A stretch of DNA of 44,369 nucleotides from Mageeibacillus sp. UBA1212 (GTDB lineage Bacteria; Bacillota; Clostridia; UBA1212), in assembly GCA_002309655.1 (NCBI GenBank), contig DBXM01000025.1, positions 1 through 44,369 of the forward strand, read 5' to 3'. A program made the position numbers and the translations under genes. The notes under the pieces were generated by a model. That model did not search any database. It had not been told where the DNA came from and saw nothing but the letters and a program-made list of their open reading frames with translations. Shown here in pieces: positions 1 to 7,696 of the stretch (the first letter of the stretch is position 1; each line of letters starts with the position of its first letter).

Positions 1-3
1 TGA

Positions 4-40
4 CCCCGCCCCCACCCCTGTGGGGGGGGGGGAGCGGGGA
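4..40. repeat. Large C-run/G-run hairpin at the window edge
   Basis: A C-rich arm is followed by TGT and a G-rich arm that can pair with it over about 15 positions. No T-tract follows on either side, so it is not a typical intrinsic terminator, although it may end a gene lying to the left of the window. Such homopolymer runs are also prone to sequencing error. Confidence 0.35.
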
Positions 41-125
41 TGGGGCTCTGTGTTCTGTGTATAAAGACTTTGGAAACTTACTTCTTTTCCACTTAATGTC
101 TTCCGTGTTATCGTATACAATATAG

Positions 126-140
126 GTAAGAAATTCTTAC
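126..140. promoter_or_regulatory. Perfect 15-bp palindrome, likely toxin-antitoxin operator
   Basis: GTAAGAA-A-TTCTTAC is a perfect inverted repeat placed between a possible -10 box (TACAAT at 116-121) and the GGAGG at 145-149. AbrB/MazE-type antitoxins usually repress their own operons through such palindromes. The position fits this; binding itself is inferred. Confidence 0.5.
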
Positions 141-157
141 GTTTGGAGGTATTCAAA

Positions 158-433
158 ATGACTGTTGATGTTCTTACCGTCTCTTCTAAGGGTCAGGTTG
201 TCCTTCCTGCTTCCATCCGCAGGAGCCTTGATATTGAATCAGGCACACGGCTGGCTGCTTACGCTTCCGATGACTTCATCATGCTGAAGGTTCTCCGTCT
301 GCCCACCGCCGACGAGTTTAAAGAGAAACTCGACGAGGCACAGGCATGGGCTTCTTCTGTCGGTTACACCGAAGATGATGTACACGACGTGGTGAAATCA
401 GTCAGAACAAGGAAGCGCGGGAAGCACGGATGA
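158..433 (+). CDS. AbrB/MazE-family antitoxin
   Basis: Small DNA-binding antitoxin of about 91 residues. The N-terminus carries the SpoVT/AbrB swapped-hairpin signature (TVSSKGQVVLPASIRR), which forms the dimeric DNA-binding fold. The acidic C-terminal half would wrap and neutralise the partner nuclease. An upstream in-frame TTG at 143 is possible, but GGAGG at 145-149 sits 8 nt before the ATG at 158 and decides for that start. The stop overlaps the start of the PIN gene by 4 bp (ATGA), the usual translational coupling of antitoxin and toxin. A perfect palindrome just upstream is a candidate autoregulatory operator. Confidence 0.85.
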   Translation: MTVDVLTVSSKGQVVLPASIRRSLDIESGTRLAAYASDDFIMLKVLRLPTADEFKEKLDEAQAWASSVGYTEDDVHDVVKSVRTRKRGKHG

Positions 434-864
434 ATATCGTAATCGATACCAATGTTGTTATATCCGGCACCTTTTTCGGTGGGGCTCCCCGCAGGGTATT
501 GGAAGCAGTGGTCGACAGAACGATCTCGGCATACGCCACCGCTGAAATCGTCGATGAATATACTGAAATCGTTCAGGAGATGATTGACCGCAAGCAAGGA
601 CACCTCTCCGCCGCTGTCCTTACACTTTTCGTCAACAGACTGCACCTGGTAGAAGCGGTCACATCAGTAAAGGCTTCAAGAGATCCTGATGATGATAAGT
701 TCATCCCCTTGGTGGGGAATCTCATGGTCTATCACAGCGGCATTCGTATATCTCCCGTCCTTCCTGCACTCCTCGCACAGCGGGTGCACCAGCAGGAACT
801 GTTCTACGCAAATCAGAAGCTACACTTCCCCGCTGCCCCCCACAAATATCAAAGACGATGCTGA
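430..864 (+). pseudogene. PIN-domain toxin with lost and replaced C-terminus
   Basis: The first ~92 residues match the PIN-family toxins of the COG1569 type, which are Mg-dependent RNases: N-terminal IDTN with Asp6, an acidic helix around Glu39-Glu43, and SRDPDDDKF near residue 90. Family members continue with a segment ending in a GDKDLL-like motif that supplies another metal-binding acid. Here the frame instead runs from about position 703 into sequence that is the antisense of an HNH-endonuclease fragment, so the last ~50 residues are foreign. The toxin is therefore probably inactive, while the antitoxin in front is intact. The start overlaps the antitoxin stop by 4 bp. Confidence 0.7.
676..819 (-). 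pseudogene. HNH endonuclease fragment A
   Basis: The minus-strand frame opened by the stop near 820 reads VEQFLLVHPLCEECRKDG, then AAVIDHEIPHQGD. This is the CxxC zinc pair and DHxxPH core of small phage-type HNH endonucleases. The normal upstream part and the downstream W..LC..CH..KT part are missing, and similarity ends at about 703 where the PIN toxin gene begins on the other strand. It is a decayed remnant, probably of a prophage, that has been joined to the toxin gene. Confidence 0.6.
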
Positions 865-1226
865 CGCACCCAGTTCAGTAGCGATTCATAATCCATCTCC
901 CCTGCAGCTACCTTGATTCCAACGTCTGCAACTTCCTCATTTGTCGCTTCCAACCGAATACCGTTGACCTCCAGAAATGTCAGCAGCACATACATACCGA
1001 TGCGTTTGTTGCCATCCACGAAGGCGTGATTGGAAATCAGGGTGTATCCCAGCCGAGCTCCTTTCTCTTCTTTTGTCGGGTACAGCTCCTGTCCCCCAAA
1101 CGTAGCAAATATACCCTCTAACGCAGACTCAAGAAGACCCTCGTCTCGTACACCGATGCTGCCGCCTGTCTCCTGTGCAATGTATTTGTGCAGGAGCTTG
1201 ACCTTATCCTTGGAAAACCTGATCAC
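849..1226 (-). CDS. doc: Doc-family toxin (death on curing)
   Basis: A 125-residue Fic-fold protein with the short Doc form of the catalytic loop, HAFVDGNKRIG at about residues 67-77. The known Doc enzyme phosphorylates elongation factor EF-Tu and halts translation. Length and motif are normal for the family, so the gene looks intact. The GTG start overlaps the stop of the antitoxin gene by 4 bp (GTGA), giving a coupled antitoxin-toxin pair. Decayed HNH-endonuclease fragments lie on both sides, suggesting that the pair sits in the remains of a mobile element. Confidence 0.85.
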   Translation of the reverse strand: MIRFSKDKVKLLHKYIAQETGGSIGVRDEGLLESALEGIFATFGGQELYPTKEEKGARLGYTLISNHAFVDGNKRIGMYVLLTFLEVNGIRLEATNEEVADVGIKVAAGEMDYESLLNWVRQHRL

Positions 1227-1465
1227 TTTGCCAACTCCATGAACGCGGGACGATACCGCTCCATGATACGGGCAGCGACTACATCAATCTTCTCGTCATC
1301 TGTCATATCCAGAACAGGATTGCTCTCGATATCGACCAGAAGATATTTGGGCTTGTTATTCTTGAAAATAACCGCCTGCCCATTCTTGTCCGCAATACGT
1401 GTCACACGGGAAAAATTCTGATTCGCTTCGCTGACGGAAACGATTGCATTGGTATCAATTATCAC
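1223..1465 (-). CDS. phd: Phd/YefM-type antitoxin
   Basis: An 80-residue antitoxin with the Phd/YefM N-terminal DNA-binding fold: VSVSEANQNFSRVTRIADKN followed by a Lys/Asn-rich strand and the hydrophobic YLLV strand. The C-terminal tail (about 45-80) is charged and would bind Doc. The start is GTG at 1465, with GAGGTGA about 6-8 nt upstream. It precedes the Doc gene with a 4-bp overlap. It would normally repress its own promoter, with Doc modulating the repression. Confidence 0.8.
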   Translation of the reverse strand: MIIDTNAIVSVSEANQNFSRVTRIADKNGQAVIFKNNKPKYLLVDIESNPVLDMTDDEKIDVVAARIMERYRPAFMELAK

Positions 1466-1484
1466 GATATCTCACCTCAAGGCA

Positions 1485-1513
1485 AGGATACAACTTTTTT
1501 AGGTGAAATTCAA
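1485..1513 (-). promoter_or_regulatory. Promoter of the Phd-Doc pair
   Basis: On the minus strand TTGAAT (-35) is followed by 17 bp and TATCCT (-10), about 20 bp before the GTG start of the antitoxin. Spacing is ideal; the -10 is only a partial match. Confidence 0.45.
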
Positions 1514-1548
1514 CCCCTAAATTAATAGTGGCAAGCCGGTCTGGAATC

Positions 1549-1671
1549 CTATCGACGGGTCTTCCGGTCATGGCACCGCTTGCACAACGCACACCAGTTG
1601 CTCTTCTCCCAGGACAACGTCCGGTCCCTTCAATGGGGAACAATGTGATCAACCACGGTTGCTTTGGTTAC
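1549..1671 (-). pseudogene. HNH endonuclease fragment B
   Basis: The minus strand reads KATVVDHIVPH, a TGA stop, RDRTLSWEKSNW, then CALCKRCHDRKTRR and a stop. This is the central and C-terminal half of a phage-type HNH endonuclease (DHxxPH core and the final C..CH..K zinc/active-site block), broken by an in-frame TGA. It overlaps fragment A in the DHxxPH region, so the two are remnants of two genes or of a duplication, not halves of one interrupted gene. The rest of 1466-1738 holds nothing else recognisable. Confidence 0.65.
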
Positions 1672-1738
1672 TCAAGTCTGAGACAGAACGTCTGTCAATT
1701 ACGTCCGTTCCGGAGAATAAAGCTAATGTCTCATGACT

Positions 1739-2653
1739 TTACTGATACGGAATATCCAGCATATCCATCAACCGGATAAAAGCATCCTGCCCATCCAGGC
1801 ATGTGTCTGTCAGCCAGCCTTTCTCATTCTTCCATTCCGACAGCCCACGGTAGTAATAGTATTTTTTTGAGTCCTCGATAATAAACGGAATAATATTATG
1901 TCTCAAGCATTCCTTCAGAATGATGAGCCTGCCTACCCTTCCGTTCCCGTCCTGGAATGGATGAATAAACTCAAATTCCGCATGAAACGCAATTACGTCA
2001 TCGACCGTTATTGTCTCCTTTGCGTTATATTCTTTCAGTAGCGACCGAATCTTTTCCTGGACATCCTTTGGCTTAACTGTTTCCCGTCCTCCAACCAGAT
2101 TTGTCCTGCGCTTGTAATCACCAACTGCAAACCAATTCAGTGTGGAGCTTCTGGCATCATGCATTAATAGATAGTGCAGGTGCTTAATTAGCACCTCGGA
2201 CAACGGTTCTTCCGCCATGTCAATCACATAATCAATAGCTCTGAAATGATGAACCGTTTCGAGGATATCATCTACCAGAACACCACCCTTTACATCGATG
2301 GTGTTCGTCTCAAATATCAGTCTCGTCTGGCCCTCTGAGAGCTTACTGCCTTCGATATGGTTGGAGTTGTATGTCATGCGAATCTGGAGCTCGTGATAGA
2401 GGCCGCCTGAAATCTTCGCATTCTTTTCTTCGCGCAGAGCCTGAAGGACCGGATTGTCCGAAATCTCGCGGACAAGGTCACCCGGCGCGCACCCCAAAAA
2501 ACCGGCAAGCTTTTCGGTGACGGTGCGCGAAAGCTTTTCACCCTTGGCGATTTTTGCGATTGTACGCGACGAAATACCCAGCAGGCTCGTCAGATCCGAC
2601 CGCCGGAGACCGCGCTCATTCAGTTTGGTTTCAAGCCCTTTGTAGGAAAACAT
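1739..2653 (-). CDS. Fic-family AMP-transferase with N-terminal XRE HTH domain
   Basis: Residues ~1-65 form an XRE/Cro helix-turn-helix (LTSLLGISSRTIAKIAKGE). The rest is a Fic enzyme with the complete catalytic loop HPFQDGNGRVGR (His at about residue 231), which transfers AMP from ATP to hydroxyl side chains of target proteins. An inhibitory helix motif S-x-x-x-E-G (SNHIEG, about residues 97-102) lies N-terminal to the core, marking an autoinhibited class II Fic. The frame also opens at a GTG at 2665, but GGAGG abuts that codon, so the ATG at 2653 (spacing ~12 nt) is preferred. It is monocistronic and probably autoregulated through the AAAAGTAAAG sites upstream. The target protein is unknown. 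Confidence 0.85.
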   Translation of the reverse strand: MFSYKGLETKLNERGLRRSDLTSLLGISSRTIAKIAKGEKLSRTVTEKLAGFLGCAPGDLVREISDNPVLQALREEKNAKISGGLYHELQIRMTYNSNHIEGSKLSEGQTRLIFETNTIDVKGGVLVDDILETVHHFRAIDYVIDMAEEPLSEVLIKHLHYLLMHDARSSTLNWFAVGDYKRRTNLVGGRETVKPKDVQEKIRSLLKEYNAKETITVDDVIAFHAEFEFIHPFQDGNGRVGRLIILKECLRHNIIPFIIEDSKKYYYYRGLSEWKNEKGWLTDTCLDGQDAFIRLMDMLDIPYQ

Positions 2654-2672
2654 AGCCGTTTTCACCCTCCGT

Positions 2673-2742
2673 CTTTACTTATTATCGCATACGAGAGGCG
2701 AAAAGTAAAGTTTTTTCGGCGAAAACCGCGAAAAAAGTAAAG
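2673..2742 (-). promoter_or_regulatory. Promoter and repeated operator-like sites of the Fic gene
   Basis: On the minus strand TTTACT, 17 bp and GATAAT form a plausible promoter. The decamer AAAAGTAAAG (plus-strand sense) occurs at 2701-2710 (over the -35) and 2733-2742, and its inverse CTTTACTT at 2673-2680 (after the -10). The first two are 32 bp apart, about three helical turns. The Fic protein's own HTH domain is the obvious candidate ligand; this is inferred. Confidence 0.45.
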
Positions 2743-2892
2743 ATGAGCAGTGTTAACTCACACCCGCGAAAATGATTATGAGGCTGAATACCGGGGCGGC
2801 GCCAAATGACCGGCATCATCCTTTAATTTCGCACAAATTCGTGTCTGCTATATTGACTGCGTTGCTGTAGACAAAAGAGGTTTCTTTTATGT

Positions 2893-2945
2893 CTAAGTAC
2901 GCCCAAAAGTACACTTTTTAAGCTAAGTACGCCTAAAAGATACAC
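2893..2945. repeat. Two ~22-bp direct repeats resembling an IS end
   Basis: CTAAGTACGCCCAAAAGTAC at 2893-2912 recurs in slightly changed form at 2923-2945, with a 30-bp period. Repeated transposase-binding sites of this look (GTAC..AAAAGTACAC) occur at the ends of IS21-like elements. No transposase gene is nearby, so this would be a solo end or remnant. The second copy forms the 3' end of the nucleotidyltransferase gene. Confidence 0.35.
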
Positions 2946-3643
2946 GCAGAACAGCTCGGCAACCCGGAGGCTTCCGGTTTTATCCTGTCGATTCTGCAAA
3001 AAGCATCCTGACACCATTTGAACAGGAAGGAGAACGCTTTATCAAAATCATAATCATCCGGCAGCTCTGTTAATGCCAGCGCCCTGCGATCCTCTTCCGA
3101 TACTTTCCCCTTCAAATCGCTTTTTGTCGTGACGAATTCTCCGCTTTCAAGATAATAAAGGTTTTGAATGAGAAAGAAGAGTCCTTTGCAGGTTAAGCGG
3201 AGCTTCATGGCATTTCTCTCGCGATCGGCGTGGATATATCGGTGGCATAATTCATGATATAGATTTCCGAGGCTGAATTTCACATAGTTGATTTCATCCT
3301 CTGCTCTTGCGTCCGGCAGATATTGGGATAAGGTTCCGTGCAGATCTTTTGTCGTATTTTTGAGCTGACATACCTCCAGCGGATTCCATCGCGCCATTTC
3401 ATCCCTGCCGCAAATAAATCCGCACGACTTTTCAAAGTATCCGATTTTCTGCAGAATCCCGCGATATACGTCCATGTCTTTTACGGAGAAATCGTCAAGA
3501 ATGACCATGACGTCTATATCGCTGTTTTCCTTTGCTTCGCCACGCATGTAACTTCCTTGAAGTCCAACATACAAAAGTCGGAAGCCGAAAGCGGACTTGC
3601 ACTCCGAAATCAGTTTCTGCAGATACTCATCCAATTCAAACAT
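2933..3643 (-). CDS. Nucleotidyltransferase-domain protein
   Basis: A 236-residue protein with a minimal nucleotidyltransferase (pol-beta fold) core at about residues 20-55. The motif GSYMRGEAKENSDIDV carries the GS and two Asp residues that bind Mg-NTP, and a later acidic strand follows (ILDD). The remaining ~150 residues are helical and HEPN-like in look. Start ATG 3643 has GGAGG about 6 nt upstream; an upstream extension of the frame crosses the tRNA terminator and is not real. The last residues (SCSACIF) and the stop lie inside an IS-like repeat, so the natural C-terminus may have been replaced. Substrate is unknown; relatives include MNT antitoxins and aminoglycoside-type adenylyltransferases. 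Confidence 0.7.
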   Translation of the reverse strand: MFELDEYLQKLISECKSAFGFRLLYVGLQGSYMRGEAKENSDIDVMVILDDFSVKDMDVYRGILQKIGYFEKSCGFICGRDEMARWNPLEVCQLKNTTKDLHGTLSQYLPDARAEDEINYVKFSLGNLYHELCHRYIHADRERNAMKLRLTCKGLFFLIQNLYYLESGEFVTTKSDLKGKVSEEDRRALALTELPDDYDFDKAFSFLFKWCQDAFCRIDRIKPEASGLPSCSACIF

Positions 3644-3697
3644 AGGGCCTCCACCAATCTTTGTTTTGTCAAAAGAATTATAGTCCAGGCCTCCGAC

Positions 3698-3742
3698 AAA
3701 AACAAGAAAGCTCCTTTGCCCGGTAGACAAAAGAGCTTTCTT
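3698..3742 (-). terminator. Terminator of the tRNA/5S operon
   Basis: Minus strand: AAGAAAGCTCTTTTG, a short loop, CAAAGGAGCTTTCTT, then GTTTTTGT. A long stem plus U-tract follows the tRNA-Asn CCA end within a few bases. Confidence 0.8.
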
Positions 3743-3745
3743 TGT

Positions 3746-3821
3746 TGGCGCCCACTGTAGGACTCGAACCTACGACCCTGCGGTTAACAGCCGCATGCTC
3801 TACCGATTGAGCTAAGTGGGC
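3746..3821 (-). tRNA. tRNA-Asn (GTT)
   Basis: A complete cloverleaf with acceptor GCCCACT/AGTGGGC, G73 discriminator and encoded CCA. The D-arm starts GCTC, the anticodon stem is TGCGG/CCGCA with loop anticodon GTT, and the T-arm contains GGTTCGAGTCC. It is the last gene of the minus-strand stable RNA operon. Confidence 0.95.
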
Positions 3822-3835
3822 ATATTCTTAAAGGG

Positions 3836-3872
3836 AAAGCGCCTAAATGAAATCAATTCATATCGGCGCTTT
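3836..3872 (-). other. Hairpin between 5S rRNA and tRNA-Asn
   Basis: AAAGCGCC and GGCGCTTT arms with a further inner ATGAAT/ATTTCAT pairing. The strand being transcribed lacks a U-tract after it, so it is more likely a processing stem for separating 5S and tRNA than a terminator. Confidence 0.4.
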
Positions 3873-3880
3873 TTCTAAAC

Positions 3881-3994
3881 CCGGCAATGACATATTTTCG
3901 CGAGCCGCTTCCAGCGCACTATCGTCTGCATCAGGGAGCTTAACTACTGTGTTCGGCATGGATACAGGTGGATCCTCCCCATAATTATCACCGG
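3881..3994 (-). rRNA. rrf: 5S ribosomal RNA
   Basis: The minus strand carries the conserved 5S core (CCATGCCGAACACAGTAGTTAA, given here in parts: CCATGCCGAAC and AGTTAAGCTCC) and GGTGATAATTATGG pairing with CATTGCCGG at the ends. Length is about 114-116 nt, as expected. It lies between tRNA-Arg and tRNA-Asn with no 16S or 23S gene beside it, so it is a detached 5S copy transcribed with tRNAs. Confidence 0.9.
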
Positions 3995-3996
3995 AT

Positions 3997-4073
<77 letters not shown>

Positions 4074-4075
4074 AT

Positions 4076-4149
4076 TGGAGCGGGTGAAGGGAATCGAACC
4101 CTCGTGTTCAGCTTGGAAGGCTGACGTTCTGCCATTGAACAACACCCGC
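4076..4149 (-). tRNA. tRNA-Gly (TCC)
   Basis: Acceptor GCGGGTG/CACCCGC, U73 and encoded CCA. Anticodon stem TCAGC/GCTGA, loop CTTCCAA with anticodon TCC. It is the first gene of the operon and lies only 2 nt from the tRNA-Arg gene. Confidence 0.95.
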
Positions 4150-4180
4150 AAAAATACGCGACTTCGCTCGCCGCTATGCA

Positions 4181-4208
4181 AGTATACCATTTTGCGTGAA
4201 TTTGTCAA
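4181..4208 (-). promoter_or_regulatory. Strong promoter of the tRNA/5S operon
   Basis: Minus strand TTGACA, 16 bp, TATACT, about 30 bp upstream of tRNA-Gly. A GC-rich stretch (GCGGCGAGCG) follows the -10, as often at stable-RNA promoters. Confidence 0.8.
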
Positions 4209-4403
4209 CTGTTTTTTTGACGATTGCGTAATTCCTGCGTAATTCCCGCGAAAATCCGGAGAAAAACCGTGTCGTGAATACGCGGCAGCCGCCGGAAAAT
4301 GCGGGAAAAAAGAATTTTCGCGAAATTCACGAGAAAAATATTTCCCGGTCTTGCGGAAAATATCGGGAAGTTTTAGAGTGTGTGCGGAGGGGGTGAGATA
4401 CGT

Positions 4404-6590
4404 ATGCCGGCGGGAATTCTTAGAAAGATCAGAACGGCGCCATTCGCGTATATTTTCGGCGCGGCCTTTATAATATCGTTTGTGTTTTCGGGGCTTTATA
4501 CTGAGAAGAATTACAGATACGGCGCGACGGAGGAACTGGGCACGGTCACGGGCGAGGCGGTCAGAGAGGCGTGGAACGCGGAGGAGGATTTCGTTTTTTC
4601 TTTTGTTAGGGGTGGAAGGCGCGTAAGAATCCTTGTGAAATGCGGCTATATAACCGGTTCGGAACGTGAAGAGATCCTTGCGGCAGGTACGGTCAGAGCT
4701 TCCTCTGTGAGGGCGAGGACGCCGGAGACGGCGCGGAATTTTGGGGAGTTCGACTATGCGAGATACCTTCTTTCGCACGGCGTGAGTTACTATTTATATG
4801 CGCGCGAGGGGGAATTTGTGCCTGCGGAGGCGGAAAAAAGCGTTTTTCACGCATGTATGTCGCTAAGCCGGGTCTCTTCGGGAGTGAGGGCCGCGGTGTC
4901 CTCGTGCCTTGCAAAATACCTTGACGGCGGGTTCGCGGCGTCGGTGAACGCTGTGATGACAGGGGAGACCGGGCTTCTTGACAGAGAGACGAAGAGCAAC
5001 CTCGCGAAGGCGGGATTCGCGCACCTTATGGCGGTTTCGGGCGCGCACGTGTCATACTTTACGATGCCTTTCGCGGCGGTCATGAAGAGGACTCTTTTGG
5101 ACACAGGGAAGAGGAAGCTTCTGCTGCTTGTGCCGGTTGCGTTCCTGTGGTTCGTGGCGGGCGGGACTTTTCCGGTGACGAGGGCGGCGGTGGTTTTTGC
5201 GTACGCGGCGGTGGCGGCGGCGCTCAGGAAGCCGGTCAACACGGTCAACGCGATCGGGCTCGCGGGGACACTTCAGCTTGCGGTGCAGCCGTTCGCGGTG
5301 TTCGGAACGGGGTTCGTGCTCTCCTACGGGGCGGCGCTGTCGATTGCGGTAATTCTGCCTGTTTTGAGGAGGTCGCGGCTGGGGAAAGCGGGGCCTGCGG
5401 GGGTTCTGCTGCCGGGAATCGCGGTCAACGCGGGCGTTTTGCCGGTGCTTATGTATGTTTTTAACTCATTTTCGCCGTGCGGGATTCTTTTATCGGCGTT
5501 TGCGTCGGAGATTGCGTGCGCTTTGTGCGTGGGGGGATACGCGCTCTTTTTTCTCGACAGGCTGCCGTTCGCTGCGGGGGTCATGCGGGTGGCGGCGAAA
5601 GGGCTGACGGGAATGTCGTACGTTCTCGAGTGGATCGCGGGGAAAATCGCGGGCGGGCAGTCGTGGTTCCTGAGGGTCGAGTGCGGGACACCGGGAATCG
5701 CGTTCTTTGTCGTTTACTATATCCTGCTGCTGTGGCTGGTGGCCGGGTGCAGAGGGAAGATTCTGCCCTTTGCGGCTTTTGCGGCCGCCGCGGTCTCGGT
5801 CATGTTCGGCGCGCTGCCCAAAACGGAGGTGCTGTTCTTCGACGTGGGTCAGGGGAGCGCGGCGCTGGTGCGGACTTCGGACGGGGTGTGCGGGCTGGTG
5901 GACACCGGGGACGGGAGCACGGACGTGGCGAAGCTTCTTAAAAAGGAAGGGGTCAGGAAGCTGTCGTTCATTGTGATCTCGCACGGTCATTCGGACCACT
6001 ACGGAGGGCTTGCGGACGTTCTGAAGGAGTACCGGCCGGACGTGATATTCGTGCCCGACAATTCGTTCGACACGTATTGCGCGCAGCTCGGGGCGTGCTT
6101 CGGCGTGGAGACGGAGACGGTCAGCGGGTTTCTTTCGTGCGGCCTCGGGAAGTACGCGAGGATGGACCTCGCGGAGCCGCTTTTTGACTCGGACAATTTG
6201 AACAACGGTTCGCTTGTGGTGACGCTGAGCGGGGCGTGGGGGAGCATCGTGCTGCCCGGCGACGCGGAGAACGAGGAGCTTCTGGAACTGGAGGAGCGGG
6301 GCCTCATTGGGGACTCGGACGTCTTTTGTCTGGCGCACCACGGGTCGAGAACGTCGGGAGACGAAAAAATACTGTGGGAGATTTCGCCGAAATATGTTAT
6401 CATTAGTGTAGGTTACCGGAACAGCTACGGGCACCCTTCGAAACAGGTGCTGGAAACGCTTGAAGACGGGGGCGTTCCTTCCGGGAATATCTACAGAACA
6501 GACAGGGACGGGGCAATACGCGTTACCGCGTCGGTGGATCTGTTCGGCAGGGAGTTTGTTTGGCTATGGCAAAAAAGAGCGAGGGTGTGA
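4404..6590 (+). CDS. comEC: DNA internalisation competence protein ComEC/Rec2
   Basis: Polytopic membrane channel that takes up single-stranded DNA during transformation. An N-terminal DUF4131-type domain (ending NFGEFDYARYLLSHG) is followed by the Competence membrane core with HLMAVSGAHV and many transmembrane helices. A C-terminal metallo-beta-lactamase-like nuclease domain carries VISHGHSDHYGG (about residues 524-535) and LAHHGSRTSGDE, so the metal-binding residues are present. The frame opens at a GTG at 4380, but the GGAGGGGGT at 4386-4394 points to the ATG at 4404 (728 residues). Its end overlaps holA, the common Bacillota arrangement. Whether the host is naturally competent cannot be told from one gene. 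Confidence 0.93.
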   Translation: MPAGILRKIRTAPFAYIFGAAFIISFVFSGLYTEKNYRYGATEELGTVTGEAVREAWNAEEDFVFSFVRGGRRVRILVKCGYITGSEREEILAAGTVRASSVRARTPETARNFGEFDYARYLLSHGVSYYLYAREGEFVPAEAEKSVFHACMSLSRVSSGVRAAVSSCLAKYLDGGFAASVNAVMTGETGLLDRETKSNLAKAGFAHLMAVSGAHVSYFTMPFAAVMKRTLLDTGKRKLLLLVPVAFLWFVAGGTFPVTRAAVVFAYAAVAAALRKPVNTVNAIGLAGTLQLAVQPFAVFGTGFVLSYGAALSIAVILPVLRRSRLGKAGPAGVLLPGIAVNAGVLPVLMYVFNSFSPCGILLSAFASEIACALCVGGYALFFLDRLPFAAGVMRVAAKGLTGMSYVLEWIAGKIAGGQSWFLRVECGTPGIAFFVVYYILLLWLVAGCRGKILPFAAFAAAAVSVMFGALPKTEVLFFDVGQGSAALVRTSDGVCGLVDTGDGSTDVAKLLKKEGVRKLSFIVISHGHSDHYGGLADVLKEYRPDVIFVPDNSFDTYCAQLGACFGVETETVSGFLSCGLGKYARMDLAEPLFDSDNLNNGSLVVTLSGAWGSIVLPGDAENEELLELEERGLIGDSDVFCLAHHGSRTSGDEKILWEISPKYVIISVGYRNSYGHPSKQVLETLEDGGVPSGNIYRTDRDGAIRVTASVDLFGREFVWLWQKRARV

Positions 6591-7573
6591 CCGGGGCGAC
6601 CGAGCTTGCGAGGACACTCCGGCAGAGTGAACTGAAAAACGTATATCTTTTTTACGGCGAAGAGGACTATCTCAAGTCGAACTTTACCAAAATTGTGATT
6701 GGAATGGCCGGGGTCGGCGAGGACGCGGTTACGGCGCTTGACGGAAAGATCACGCCGGCGGTTCTCGAGGAGGCGCTGGAGACGTCGCCGCTTTTGTCGG
6801 AAACGCAGGTCGTGACGGTGAGAGACTCGGGGATATTCAAGGGGTCTGCGAAGAGTTCCGGAGATTATTCGTTTCTGGCGGAACTTTCCGGAGACAGCAT
6901 TGTGATCTTCCGCGAGACGGAGGCCGATAAGAATAATTCGAATTTCAAGGTCGCGGAGGCGTGCGGGCTTGTTCTGGAGTGCGCGGTCCAGCCGGAGTCG
7001 GAAGTGATCAAGCTGCTTGTCAAAAAGGCGGCCGCCAACGGACGGGGAATCACGACCGGCGCGATTCTGATGCTTTTCAGGGGCGCCGGGAAGGAGCTTT
7101 TCAGGCTGACAAACGAGGTCGACAGGCTGAGCATGCTTGTGCCGCAGGGCGGGACGATCGACGAAAAATGCGTTCAGGAGGCGACCGAACTGTCGCCCGA
7201 GGCGAGGATGTTCGACCTTACGGACGCGATTGCGGAAAAGAACTGCGACAAGGCAATGGTGATGCTAAGGGCGATACTGGCGGACAAAATTCCCGAACAG
7301 GTCGTGCTCGCGGCGGTCGCGAAGCATTTTCAGGCACTCTACAACACGTGCTCGCTGACCGAGCAGAATTACAATATCCGCGAGGTGGCCGAGAACCTGA
7401 AGATTCACGAATACGTGGCGAAAAAATACGTCAGGCAGGTGCAGAACTACAACAAAAAACTGCTGGCGGAGATCATCGCGGAGATTGCCGACGTGGACAT
7501 GAGATGCAAGAACAGTCTTCTGGACGCGAGGGACGGGCTGATGATTTTGATAGAGGATATTTCGGCGAAATGA
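6566..7573 (+). CDS. holA: DNA polymerase III delta subunit (HolA)
   Basis: Clamp-loader subunit that opens the sliding clamp. A 335-residue protein with N-terminal VYLFYGEEDYL, the position of the degenerate nucleotide-binding region of HolA, then LLSETQVVTVRDSG, and a helical C-terminal collar domain containing SPEARMFDLTDAI. The start overlaps the 3' end of comEC by 25 bp. A TTG at 6560 lies closer to the GGAG at 6551-6554 and could be used instead, adding two residues. Translation is probably coupled to comEC. Confidence 0.93.
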   Translation: MAKKSEGVTGATELARTLRQSELKNVYLFYGEEDYLKSNFTKIVIGMAGVGEDAVTALDGKITPAVLEEALETSPLLSETQVVTVRDSGIFKGSAKSSGDYSFLAELSGDSIVIFRETEADKNNSNFKVAEACGLVLECAVQPESEVIKLLVKKAAANGRGITTGAILMLFRGAGKELFRLTNEVDRLSMLVPQGGTIDEKCVQEATELSPEARMFDLTDAIAEKNCDKAMVMLRAILADKIPEQVVLAAVAKHFQALYNTCSLTEQNYNIREVAENLKIHEYVAKKYVRQVQNYNKKLLAEIIAEIADVDMRCKNSLLDARDGLMILIEDISAK

Positions 7574-7696
7574 CGCACGCGATGCGTTTGGTATTTTTTA
7601 AGAGCCTTGCGGTAGAATCGGAGCGTAAAAGAGGGTTTTTATATCCTCTTAGACTGAATTCGTTTTCGAACGGAACCGGGAGGCGGAAATACTGTG

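Noticed and set aside
3643..3730. N-terminal extension of the nucleotidyltransferase
   Set aside because: It crosses the tRNA terminator and has no ribosome site; GGAGG selects the ATG at 3643.
4181..4400. Small RNA or riboswitch upstream of comEC
   Set aside because: Apart from the minus-strand promoter I see only degenerate GGAAAA-rich sequence and no conserved RNA motif.
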